From Candidatus Poseidoniia archaeon (GTDB taxonomy: Archaea > Thermoplasmatota > Poseidoniia > MGIII > CG-Epi1): a DNA stretch of 24,226 nt. Under the pieces are notes generated by a model, which saw only the letters and a list, made by a program, of their open reading frames with translations, was not told the DNA's origin and searched no databases. The stretch spans positions 1 through 24,226 of the forward strand of contig JAKURS010000006.1 in the NCBI GenBank assembly GCA_022449705.1, in the 5' to 3' direction. The position numbers were made by a program, and so were the translations under genes. Below, piece after piece: positions 6,907-14,072 of this stretch (within the stretch, counting starts at the first letter, position 1; each line of letters starts with the position of its first letter).

Positions 6907-7467
6907 ATGAGCGGGCCTGGCGACGACGACTGGCAGCTTCAGGAACTGTTCCTGCTATTCGACGACGGGTGACTCCTGGCGCACGCCTCGCTGCGGGAGC
7001 AAGGAGAGCTGGAGCGGGAGGTGGTTGGTTCAATGCTCACCGCAGTCAGTGACTTTGTCGGTGACTCATTCTCGACGCGCGACGGACTGCTGGAGCAACT
7101 GCGCGCCGGCGACCTGAACATACTGCTGCACCGTTCCGGACCGCTGATGCTGGCTGGCCTGATCACAGACCCGCCCCCCGCCGCGCTGAACGAGCGGCTG
7201 CAGGGGATGGTCGAGCAGGTGCGCGAGAGTTACAGCTACCTGGTCGATGACCAATGGAACGGCAGCGCCAGCCTGTTGGAGTGCGTGCGCGAGGAGCTGA
7301 AGGCGCTGCTCTATCGCGAGGGAGGGCCAAATTCTTTTACCGGGGGGCCAATCCGCGCCGCGGCAGCGGCCGTCACGGGCGGTCACCGCGCGAGGAAACG
7401 CCAATTGACGATACAGAAACGTTTCAGTACGACAGTCGCGGCACTCTGCGACGGGATAGGGAGGTAG
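6907..7467 (+). pseudogene. Roadblock/longin-like domain paralogue interrupted by an in-frame TGA
   Basis: From ATG 6907 the frame reads MSGPGDDDWQLQELFLLFDDG, then TGA at 6970-6972, then continues LLAHASLREQGELEREVVGS. The match to the C-terminal domain of the preceding gene is clear and continues across the stop: QELFLIYDDGRLISHA against QELFLLFDDG*LLAHA, SSMLTAIGDFIKDSF against GSMLTAVSDFVGDSF, and a shared WNG near the end. The stop sits where the paralogue has Arg, so a single CGA to TGA transition explains it. The frame then runs to TAG at 7465-7467, with a tail of about 45 residues not found in the paralogue. It could be a fresh pseudogene, a sequencing error, or a gene restarted internally (GTG 7021 or ATG 7033). 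Readthrough is less likely. Confidence 0.7.
7460..7464 (+). promoter_or_regulatory. Shine-Dalgarno sequence deciding the CTG start of the CNNM-like gene
   Basis: GGAGG, within GGGAGGT, lies 7 nt upstream of CTG 7472 and just before the TAG of the preceding frame. It is one of the few good ribosome-binding sites in a window dominated by leaderless starts. Confidence 0.65.
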
Positions 7468-7471
7468 CGAA

Positions 7472-8563
7472 CTGGACCTCGCGAGCCTGAGTGAGACGCT
7501 GGCCGGGCTGAGCTGGGGCTACGTCGCTTTCTTCCTGCTGCTGGCACTGGGAGTTTCGTTTCTCTGCTCACTACTGGAGGCAGTACTGCTCTCGACCAAC
7601 TGGTCATTCATAGAACGGCTCTCGCGGGAGGGGCACAATAGCGGCCAGCTGCTGCGCAGCCTCAAGGAGGAAATTGACTCGCCACTGGCGGCTATCCTGA
7701 CGCTCAACACGGTAGCACACACCGTCGGTGCCGCAGGTGTAGGCGCTGAGTTCCACCAGCTGGGGAACGGCTGGTTCACCGCCGCCTCGATTATCCTGAC
7801 TCTGCTCATACTGGTCTTCTCCGAAATCATTCCGAAAACTATTGGTGCCACCCACTGGCGCTCGCTGGCTCCCGCGGCGGCGCACGTCATTCACTGGCTA
7901 GTACGGCTCACCTGGCCTGCGGTCATCGTACTGCGCCGCTTCTCGCGCACCATCGCGCCCAACGGCAGCCATCCCGAAATGACCCGGGAAGAGATGATTG
8001 CGGTGGCGGAGCTGGGTGAGGACCAGGGCACGCTCGATCGGGGCGAGACGCGCGTCATCCGCAACCTGCTCACGCTCGACAACATTCACGCCGAGGACGT
8101 GATGACCCCCAGTACGGTGATGCTAACCTTTCAGCAATCGCAAACCGTGGCAGAGGTGGTCGAGGCACACTCGCCGCTACCTTTCTCGCGCATTCCGGTC
8201 ACCGACGCAGGTCTGGACGACGTGGTCGGCTTCGTGTTGCGCAGCCAGCTGATGGAAACTTACGGCGGCGACGCCGGCGACACCCCACTAGGCAAGCTGC
8301 TGCAGCCGCTGCACACCGTCGCGCCGGGCGACAGCGTCGCTGATCTACTCGACGAGTTCATCGGGAGGCGCGAGCACGCCTTCCTCGTTGTCGACGAGTA
8401 CGGCACCACGCAGGGGCTGATTACGCTCGAGGACGCTGTGGAAACGCTGCTCGGCGTCGAAATCGTCGACGAGTCCGACTCGGTCGAGGATATGCGACAG
8501 CTGGCGCGCGAGCTGTGGGAGAAGCGACAGCAAAAGAGCGTCAGCCGGCCCGCCAGCGGCTGA
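7472..8563 (+). CDS. DUF21/CBS-pair membrane protein (CNNM/CorC family), CTG start
   Basis: The 363-residue protein has an N-terminal DUF21 membrane domain with hydrophobic segments at about residues 16-38, 70-90 and 100-122. FSEIIPKTIGATHW is the family's signature, and NTVAHTVGAAGVG also fits. A pair of CBS domains follows, with the linker GETRVIRNLLTLDNIHAEDVMTP and motifs FSRIPVTDAGLDDVVGFV and HAFLVVDEYGTTQGLITLEDAVE. Relatives mediate or regulate magnesium or divalent-cation efflux and bind ATP-Mg through the CBS pair. The frame opens after a TAG at 7457-7459 and contains no ATG, GTG or TTG until 7979, which would delete the membrane domain. CTG 7472 behind a well-spaced GGAGG is therefore the only sensible start. 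The 3' end overlaps the convergent RND gene by 23 bp. Confidence 0.88.
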   Translation: MDLASLSETLAGLSWGYVAFFLLLALGVSFLCSLLEAVLLSTNWSFIERLSREGHNSGQLLRSLKEEIDSPLAAILTLNTVAHTVGAAGVGAEFHQLGNGWFTAASIILTLLILVFSEIIPKTIGATHWRSLAPAAAHVIHWLVRLTWPAVIVLRRFSRTIAPNGSHPEMTREEMIAVAELGEDQGTLDRGETRVIRNLLTLDNIHAEDVMTPSTVMLTFQQSQTVAEVVEAHSPLPFSRIPVTDAGLDDVVGFVLRSQLMETYGGDAGDTPLGKLLQPLHTVAPGDSVADLLDEFIGRREHAFLVVDEYGTTQGLITLEDAVETLLGVEIVDESDSVEDMRQLARELWEKRQQKSVSRPASG

Positions 8564-11369
8564 GCCGCTCGGCCACCCGGTTGCCGGCCCAGAGCAGGGA
8601 CGGCAGCACCAGCAGTGCAATCAGCACCGCATAGACTATTGTCAGCGCGGTCAGCAAGCCGAAATTACGCACCAGTGGCATCGGGCTCAGCAGCAGAACC
8701 GCGAAGCCGCCTACCGTAGTCAGGCCGGAAATCAACAGCGCCGAGCCGGTCTGGTGAATCGTCACCTCCAGCGCCCCCTGCTCCGAGCGGCGCGCCAGCT
8801 CCTCGCGGTAACGCTCGATGATATGGATGGCATAGTCGATGCCCAGCCCGACGGTTAGTGCAGTCACCATCACCGTCATCACGTTGAGCGTGATGCTGAG
8901 TACGGCCATGCTGCCCAGAATCCAGATGGTCGCCAGCCCGACCGGCAGCACGTTCAGCAGCCCCAGTCCAAAATGGCGATAGATGGCGACCAGCAGCAGC
9001 ATTGCCAGCGCCACCGAGAGCAGCGTCGACTTTAGTTGGGTGCTCTGGATGGCGTCTATCGTCGTCACCGTCAGTACGTGACCACCTGTCAGACTGGTCT
9101 CGGCGCCGGCAAAGCCACGGTCAGGCAGGTCCTGCTCCAGGTCGCTTATCATCTGCTCCAGCGCGTGGTTGTCCAGCTCGCGTGATACGGTGGGCCCGAT
9201 GAAGACGCGTACCACCGCCGCGCTGTACTCACCCTGCGCGTCACGGTAGAGTACCTGTTTCATCCTGGCAGCGTAGGTAAGGTTGGTGAACGGGTCGGCC
9301 AGCTCCAGGTCGCGCTGGTAGAGGTAGTCGTACAGCTCACGCACGTCATGTGAGCTGGTCTCGCCAAAGGGGCCGCCCTCCTCGGTCAAGTGGAAGGTGT
9401 GCTGGAGCGACTGCACCCAGACAAAGCTGTCGCCGCGCACCGCCGCGTTGGCAATCAGCGCCTCGCTGCTTTCCGGATCTCGCAGGTGGCTGAACTCCAG
9501 CTGCGCCCGCGCCGCATTGGCCGGCACCTGGAAGGAGAGAGAGCTGCCGGAGGGGTGTTCCGTGTCGTTGCCCAGCGCATTGCCATCTTCATCCTGCCAA
9601 TGCAATGTCACTTCCAGCGAGAGCAACGAGGCACGCTGCGAATCCGCCTCCCAAGTCACACTGACCATCTCACCGGCCGGGACGCGGAAGGACTGGCTGC
9701 GCTGCCACTCGTGGCTCGGATTGCCGCCCTGTGCCAGCGCGTACGGCTCAGCGGCGATAGCGGTGGTGACCACTGAGCGGACCGACTCGACCATCGGCTC
9801 ACCGCCCAGCTTGATAACAAATGTATCATCGCTCATGCCCCACTCCCCGCTGCCGGGCTGCCCTGACTCCAGTTCGGCCAGCTCGTCCAGGAACCCGGCG
9901 CGGGTGACGTTTCCCTCGACCAGGACTTGCGATTGCGAGTAGCTAGCGCCGCGGAAATCGGTGCGAATCTTCTCGGCGGTGACCATCACCTCCAGCTCCT
10001 CGGAGAGGAAGTCGTCCAGCGAAAAACTGGTGTCAACACGGCTGGCGCCCGCCAGCGCGAGCAGCGTGACGACGGCTACCACTGCCAGGATTGCCACGGG
10101 CCGGCTCTCGACCGCCATCGCGGCGCGGGTCACCGCCCGCTCGACCACCTCCGCGCCCGGGTGGGTCGGCACCGCTTCCAGTCGCGTGTCGAGCAGCAGC
10201 CGCGACGCAGTGTGGAAGGTGAGCGTCAGCAGGAAGGCGCTGGTGATGCCGGCCGCGCAGAGCAGGCTGAAGTCGCGTATCGGCCCCACTCCGGCGGTGA
10301 CGCCTGAGAGGAACGCGATTACCGTCGTGAGCATTGCCAGTGCCAGCGCCCGCCCGGTGTGCCACTGCGCCTCCCACAGCGCCTCCGGCACCCTGCGTCC
10401 CAGCGCCAGCTCCTCTTGGTAGCGCCGGCTCATATGCACCGCGAAGTCGATTCCCAGCCCCGCCACCAGCGGCAGCACCGCCACGTCGATAGCGGTCAGC
10501 CGCATTCCTGTCAACCCTGCGAAAGAGAAAGTCCACGTCAGCGCCAGCAACAGCGTCACCAGCGGCAGCAGGACGTACGACCAGTGCCGGAAGGCGTACC
10601 AGAGCAGCAGGGTAGACACCAGCAGCATGCCGCCGCCCATCAGCAGGTTGGTGTGGCTGGTGGTCTGATCGACGTCGTACGCCAGCAGGTCAACCGAGAA
10701 CGCCTCGGCGCGCACCTGCTCGCCTTCCCATTCCTGCGCCAGCTGGCGCAGCTGCTGCCCCACCTGCTTGCGCTCCGGGGTTGTCAGCTCCGGGTCCAGA
10801 TTGAGCAGTACCAGCGCCGCGCTCGCAATCGGCCCGTCACGGCACTCCGCATCCTGGTCCAGGAGGCTGATCATGTCCAGGTCGCGGTGCACCAGCACAT
10901 CGGTGATGAAGGTCACATGATGGTACGAGTAGTTGCCCCCCTCGGACTCGACCAGCGCTGAGTAAACTTCATCCCAGGGGCAGTCGCTGAGGCTGATTGC
11001 TTCCAGCGAGGTCCCTTTTTCGCGCAGTGCCGAATCAAAGAAACTAGATACAGAGACCGCGGTGCGCACCCCCTCCAGCTGCGCCGCCTGCCAGTGCAGC
11101 TCCTGAATTTCGAGCAGCGCCTCCATCGTCAGGGTATTATTGCCGTTAGTGGGTGTCACGTAGAGCTGGGCCACCTTTGATTCACGGCCAAACAACAGCT
11201 CGACCCGTTCATGCTGCCGTGCCGCCTCCGAGTCTGGCAGGAACGCCTCCACATCGGTCTGGAAGCTCACCTGCAACAGCGACGGTGCCAGCAGCAGCGT
11301 CAGTAACAGGGTCGCAATGACTGTCGCGCAAGGTCGTTCCAGCGGCAACCGTGCGGCGCGCTCAAGCAT
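8541..11369 (-). CDS. RND superfamily (MMPL/SSD-type) membrane transporter
   Basis: This 942-residue protein has the two-fold RND plan. Each half has a lone N-terminal helix, a large extracytoplasmic loop and a cluster of membrane helices. The first half has TM1 at about 15-34, loop 35-240 and a helix bundle about 243-395. The second half has a TM at about 426-443, loop 444-780 and bundle 783-930. Both halves carry the hallmark GLGIDFAVHMSRRYQEEL (about 304-321) and GLGIDYAIHIIERYREEL (about 842-859). The second loop contains an extra beta-rich segment (about 545-660) that looks like an inserted domain. Relatives export lipids, pigments or hydrophobic compounds, driven by ion gradients; the cargo here is unknown. 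The ATG at 11369 sits 26.5 nt from a minus-strand TATA box, so it is probably transcribed separately from uppS. Confidence 0.88.
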   Translation of the reverse strand: MLERAARLPLERPCATVIATLLLTLLLAPSLLQVSFQTDVEAFLPDSEAARQHERVELLFGRESKVAQLYVTPTNGNNTLTMEALLEIQELHWQAAQLEGVRTAVSVSSFFDSALREKGTSLEAISLSDCPWDEVYSALVESEGGNYSYHHVTFITDVLVHRDLDMISLLDQDAECRDGPIASAALVLLNLDPELTTPERKQVGQQLRQLAQEWEGEQVRAEAFSVDLLAYDVDQTTSHTNLLMGGGMLLVSTLLLWYAFRHWSYVLLPLVTLLLALTWTFSFAGLTGMRLTAIDVAVLPLVAGLGIDFAVHMSRRYQEELALGRRVPEALWEAQWHTGRALALAMLTTVIAFLSGVTAGVGPIRDFSLLCAAGITSAFLLTLTFHTASRLLLDTRLEAVPTHPGAEVVERAVTRAAMAVESRPVAILAVVAVVTLLALAGASRVDTSFSLDDFLSEELEVMVTAEKIRTDFRGASYSQSQVLVEGNVTRAGFLDELAELESGQPGSGEWGMSDDTFVIKLGGEPMVESVRSVVTTAIAAEPYALAQGGNPSHEWQRSQSFRVPAGEMVSVTWEADSQRASLLSLEVTLHWQDEDGNALGNDTEHPSGSSLSFQVPANAARAQLEFSHLRDPESSEALIANAAVRGDSFVWVQSLQHTFHLTEEGGPFGETSSHDVRELYDYLYQRDLELADPFTNLTYAARMKQVLYRDAQGEYSAAVVRVFIGPTVSRELDNHALEQMISDLEQDLPDRGFAGAETSLTGGHVLTVTTIDAIQSTQLKSTLLSVALAMLLLVAIYRHFGLGLLNVLPVGLATIWILGSMAVLSITLNVMTVMVTALTVGLGIDYAIHIIERYREELARRSEQGALEVTIHQTGSALLISGLTTVGGFAVLLLSPMPLVRNFGLLTALTIVYAVLIALLVLPSLLWAGNRVAERLSRWRAG

Positions 11370-11391
11370 CGCCGCCGGCAGGCCGGCGCGG

Positions 11392-11399
11392 CTAATAAG
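11392..11399 (-). promoter_or_regulatory. TATA box of the RND transporter gene
   Basis: On the minus strand this reads CTTATTAG, centred 26.5 nt upstream of the ATG at 11369. It lies directly after the uppS stop codon, which argues for an independent leaderless promoter. Confidence 0.6.
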
Positions 11400-11405
11400 T
11401 GTGCT

Positions 11406-12185
11406 TCAGCGACCGCGCCGCCGCTGCCGTTGCTGGTAGGCGCGGATGGCGCGCAGAAAGTCAACCTTGCGCAGCGCCGGCCAGTAGACATCAGTGAAAT
11501 AGAATTCCGAGTAGGCGAGCTGCCAGAGCAGGAAGTTGCTCACCCGCTCCTCACCCGAGGTGCGCAGGATCAGGTCCGGGTCGGGCAGGTCGCCGGTATA
11601 GAGATGCCTTGAGATCATCTCGGTATCGATGTCGTCAGGCGCCAGTTCTCCCGTCTGCACCTTCCGCGCCAGCTGCTGCACCGCCTGGATTATTTCCTGA
11701 CGGCCGCCGTAGGCGACGGCGATGTTGTAGCGGTAATCATCGTACTGCGCCGTCCGTTCCTCGGCGTACGCAATGGCATCACGCACCCGCTCCGGCAGCA
11801 ACTCACGATGGCCCAGCGCGCAGACACGCACGCGATTGCCGTGGATGCGTGGGTCATCGCCCACCTGCCGGAACGCGTCGGCGAACAGGTCCATCAGTGT
11901 CTCCAGCTCTTCTGGCGCGCGGTCCAGATTCTCGGTCGAGAAGGCATAGACGGTCAGGACCCGAATGCCCAGTTCCTGGCACCACTCCATCATCTCTTCC
12001 AGCTTGCCCCGCCCGCGCAAATGACCCTCGAACGGCGCGAGGCCAAGCTGCTCGGCGAAGCGGCGGTTACCATCCATAATGACCGCCAGATGGTGCGGCA
12101 GCGGCCCCTGCCGCAGCTGGCGCACTAGGCGTTTCTGGTAGAGCGTATAGACTGGTCCCAGCAGCCGACCGAGCCTGAAGAGCAC
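11406..12185 (-). CDS. uppS: Polyprenyl diphosphate synthase (cis-prenyltransferase, UppS family)
   Basis: The enzyme condenses isopentenyl diphosphate in cis to make long polyprenyl diphosphates. In archaea these provide the glycosyl carrier for N-glycosylation and other envelope glycans. From a GTG at 12183-12185 it is 259 residues, the family's normal size. The diphosphate-binding signature HHLAVIMDGNRRFA places the catalytic Asp at about residue 38. VYAFSTENLDR, YNIAVAYGGRQEI, LILRTSGEERVSNFLLWQLA and YSEFYFTDVYWP complete the conserved regions. A GTG at 12224 and an ATG further out are in frame, but they lie over or beyond the central TATA box and run into trmG10. The GTG at 12185 is exactly 24.5 nt from the box centre and matches short-N-terminus homologues. 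Confidence 0.93.
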   Translation of the reverse strand: MLFRLGRLLGPVYTLYQKRLVRQLRQGPLPHHLAVIMDGNRRFAEQLGLAPFEGHLRGRGKLEEMMEWCQELGIRVLTVYAFSTENLDRAPEELETLMDLFADAFRQVGDDPRIHGNRVRVCALGHRELLPERVRDAIAYAEERTAQYDDYRYNIAVAYGGRQEIIQAVQQLARKVQTGELAPDDIDTEMISRHLYTGDLPDPDLILRTSGEERVSNFLLWQLAYSEFYFTDVYWPALRKVDFLRAIRAYQQRQRRRGR

Positions 12186-12205
12186 GGCGCGGCACCTTCG
12201 TGACC

Positions 12206-12213
12206 CATATATG
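12206..12213. promoter_or_regulatory. Palindromic TATA box shared by uppS and trmG10
   Basis: CATATATG is a perfect palindrome centred at 12209.5. The uppS GTG (12185) and the trmG10 GTG (12234) are each exactly 24.5 nt from that centre. No other A/T-rich element exists in the 48-bp gap. The likely reading is one TATA box used in both directions for two leaderless mRNAs. Confidence 0.6.
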
Positions 12214-12233
12214 AAGCCGGACACTGCCGCCGC

Positions 12234-13214
12234 GTGGCGAGCGAGTGGGTCTTCGAGCTGGGCGGCGAGCAGCCGCAACTGGCACAGGCGGAGCTCGCAG
12301 AGCTGCTGGCGGCGGCCGGCTGCGAGCCCGCTGTCGCCGGGCAAGATGAATTGCGGCTGCGCTGCATCCTAGCGCGACCGCCCCCGCCCGGGCTGCTGGC
12401 GCGGCTAGGAATGGTTCGCGGCGGCGGCGAGCTTACGGCTGCCGGCTCGCTGGAAGAGCTAGAGGCTGCGGCGGCCGCTATCGACCTTGACGGCGCGCGC
12501 TTCGCGGTGCGCTGCGCGCCCGGCGCGCTGGAGCTACGGGCGGTCAACCAGCGGCTCGGCGCCGTGCTGGCGAAGCACGGTCGCGTCGACCTAGAGCGGC
12601 CTGAAATCACGGTACGCGTCTTCCAGAGTGATGCACTCGAGCTTGTGCTCGAGCGCGAAGCGACCGGTTACCGCCGCTGCCTAGAGCATCACCTGAATCG
12701 GCGGCCGCGCTTCGCGCCGGTCTCGCTGCCGCCACGGCTGGCACGCGCGATGGTCAACCTGGCGCTCCCGTCAGGCGACGGGCAGCTGCTCGACCCCTTC
12801 TGCGGCACCGGTGGGCTGCTCATCGAGGCGGTCGACTGCGGCTTGGCGGCAAGCGGTAGCGACCTCGACGGAGAGATGGTCGCCGCGACGCGCGAAAATT
12901 TGCGCCACTTCGGCTTTACCGCCATGCTGGAGCAGGGCGACGCCGCTGTGGTAGTACGGCAGATGCGGCCAGCAGCAATCGCGACCGACCCGCCCTACGG
13001 TCGCTCCGCCTCCACTGCACGCGAGCCACTCAAGGTGCTGATCGCCCGCTTCAGCGCGGCGTGCGCGGCAGCGTTGCCGGCCGGCGGGCGGCTGGTGCTG
13101 GCGCTGCCAGACCCGGCGCTGCTGCCGCAGGCGGGCTTCAGCGAGCTGCACCATTGCGAGTGGTACGTGCATGGGTCGCTGACGCGGCACCTGCTGGTGC
13201 TCGAGCGAAACTGA
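12234..13214 (+). CDS. trmG10: tRNA (guanine-10 N2)-methyltransferase, archaeal TrmG10 type
   Basis: Archaeal TrmG10 mono- and dimethylates N2 of G10 in tRNA. The 326-residue protein starts at GTG 12234 (MASEWVFELGGEQPQLAQAE). An N-terminal THUMP-like RNA-binding region covers roughly residues 1-155 and a Rossmann methyltransferase domain follows from about 165. The SAM loop is LLDPFCGTGGLLIEA (about 185-199), the acidic end of strand 2 is in SGSDLDGEMV, and the catalytic amino-methyltransferase motif is TDPPYGRSAST (about 251-261). DPPYGRS is highly typical of TrmG10/Trm11. It is divergent from uppS over a shared TATA box and convergent with the PKD-domain gene, with 12 bp between stops. The THUMP assignment rests on position and general similarity; the catalytic domain is clear. 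Confidence 0.9.
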   Translation: MASEWVFELGGEQPQLAQAELAELLAAAGCEPAVAGQDELRLRCILARPPPPGLLARLGMVRGGGELTAAGSLEELEAAAAAIDLDGARFAVRCAPGALELRAVNQRLGAVLAKHGRVDLERPEITVRVFQSDALELVLEREATGYRRCLEHHLNRRPRFAPVSLPPRLARAMVNLALPSGDGQLLDPFCGTGGLLIEAVDCGLAASGSDLDGEMVAATRENLRHFGFTAMLEQGDAAVVVRQMRPAAIATDPPYGRSASTAREPLKVLIARFSAACAAALPAGGRLVLALPDPALLPQAGFSELHHCEWYVHGSLTRHLLVLERN

Positions 13215-13226
13215 GGTGGCACGGCG

Positions 13227-13946
13227 TCAGTACTCGACGCGAATCATGACTTCCCATTCCATCGAGCCCTGCTCGGCCTCGATTTCCCATTTCCAGCCGC
13301 CGACCGACTCCAGGTCGGCGCCGCTGAACTCTTTGCTGTAGCTGTCTTCGCCCTGCTCGGTCTCGTTGTAGATTACGTCGCCGGTGGAGTTGTAGATGGT
13401 GACTGCCACCTGGGCGTTCAGGACGCCGTTCTGCGACAGGTTCCATTCCACGCTGACCAGCGCCGCATCAGCTTTGACCTGGAAGGGGACCTCGTCTGAA
13501 TTGCAGCTGCCGCCGGTCAGCTGGCACGAAACAGTCCCGTCGCCTTCAAAAGTCTCGGTCTGCGATTCGGTCACCGAGATGACCGTCTCGGCGCTGTCGT
13601 TGAGCCCCGCGGGGTCGGTCACAGTCAGCCTCACGGTGTAGGCGCCCTCGGTGTCGTAGGCATGGCTGACGGTCAGCCCCGAGGATGAATTGTCGTCGCC
13701 GAAGTCCCAGGCGTAGGTGAGCGGGTCGCCGTCGGGGTCGCTCGACTGGTGGCCCTGAAGGCTCACTGTCTCGTCGACCCGTACCTGCCCATCGGCGGGG
13801 CTGGTGATGATGATCGCCTGCGGCGCGCGGTTCTCCTGCTCCTGTTCATCCTCGTCCGCTTCCAGTACCAGGAACCAGTAACCCGAACCGGCGCCAGCAC
13901 CAGCGATGAGCAGCAGCAGCAGGGTAATCAGGCTCAGTTTTTTCAC
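13227..13946 (-). CDS. Secreted or membrane-anchored PKD-domain protein
   Basis: This 239-residue protein starts at GTG 13944-13946 with MKKLSLITLLLLLIAGAGAG, a signal peptide or N-terminal anchor. An acidic linker (about residues 30-42) follows. A PKD domain spans about residues 43-127: APQAIIITSPADGQVRVDET, then DPDGDPLTYAWDFGDDNSSS and AYDTEGAYTVRLTVTDPAG, with the WDFGD hallmark. A second beta-rich region (about 135-239) contains two cysteines (SCQLTGGSC) and ends in EVMIRVEY. PKD domains occur on archaeal surface-layer and exported proteins and mediate protein or carbohydrate contacts. There is no C-terminal anchor, so it is either released or held by the N-terminal helix. The precise role is unknown. 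Confidence 0.8.
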   Translation of the reverse strand: MKKLSLITLLLLLIAGAGAGSGYWFLVLEADEDEQEQENRAPQAIIITSPADGQVRVDETVSLQGHQSSDPDGDPLTYAWDFGDDNSSSGLTVSHAYDTEGAYTVRLTVTDPAGLNDSAETVISVTESQTETFEGDGTVSCQLTGGSCNSDEVPFQVKADAALVSVEWNLSQNGVLNAQVAVTIYNSTGDVIYNETEQGEDSYSKEFSGADLESVGGWKWEIEAEQGSMEWEVMIRVEY

Positions 13947-13971
13947 GGCAATGCGAGACCGTGCGCAGCGC

Positions 13972-13978
13972 TATAAAG
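13972..13978 (-). promoter_or_regulatory. TATA box of the PKD-domain gene
   Basis: On the minus strand this reads CTTTATA, centred about 29 nt upstream of the GTG at 13946. It predicts a leaderless or nearly leaderless mRNA. Confidence 0.5.
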
Positions 13979-14017
13979 AATTGCGCACGAAGACGGGCAG
14001 GTAGCTTCAACGAAAGC

Positions 14018-14026
14018 ATATAAATA
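14018..14026 (+). promoter_or_regulatory. Strong TATA box of the rps13-rps4-rps11-rpoD-tRNA operon
   Basis: ATATAAATA, preceded by the purine-rich CGAAAG as a possible BRE, is the best promoter match in the window. Transcription should begin near 14048 and leave a leader of about 25 nt, which carries a Shine-Dalgarno sequence. Confidence 0.8.
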
Positions 14027-14061
14027 GGGACCTAGGCTGCCGCCCACTCCGGACACTGTCC

Positions 14062-14067
14062 GGGAGG
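14062..14067 (+). promoter_or_regulatory. Shine-Dalgarno sequence of rps13
   Basis: GGGAGG is 5 nt upstream of the TTG at 14073. It supports TTG as the start codon and sets this operon apart from the leaderless genes around it. Confidence 0.6.
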
Positions 14068-14072
14068 CATAT

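Noticed and set aside
6970..6972. TGA as selenocysteine or programmed readthrough
   Set aside because: The paralogue has Arg here, not Cys; no SECIS-like hairpin was noticed downstream, and a single CGA to TGA change is sufficient. Arg replacement by Sec would be biochemically odd.
7254..7490. Separate small gene in another frame across the end of the interrupted paralogue
   Set aside because: It overlaps the recognisable paralogue domain in the wrong frame and lacks a promoter or Shine-Dalgarno sequence, and its composition is Arg-rich as expected for a shadow frame.
7979..8563. Short CBS-only protein starting at ATG 7979
   Set aside because: In-frame DUF21 sequence with the FSEIIPK motif extends uninterrupted upstream to a Shine-Dalgarno-preceded CTG, so the short form would be an artefact of requiring ATG.
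12186..12344. Longer N-terminus for UppS
   Set aside because: It would run through the shared TATA box and into trmG10. The shorter GTG start fits family length and promoter spacing.
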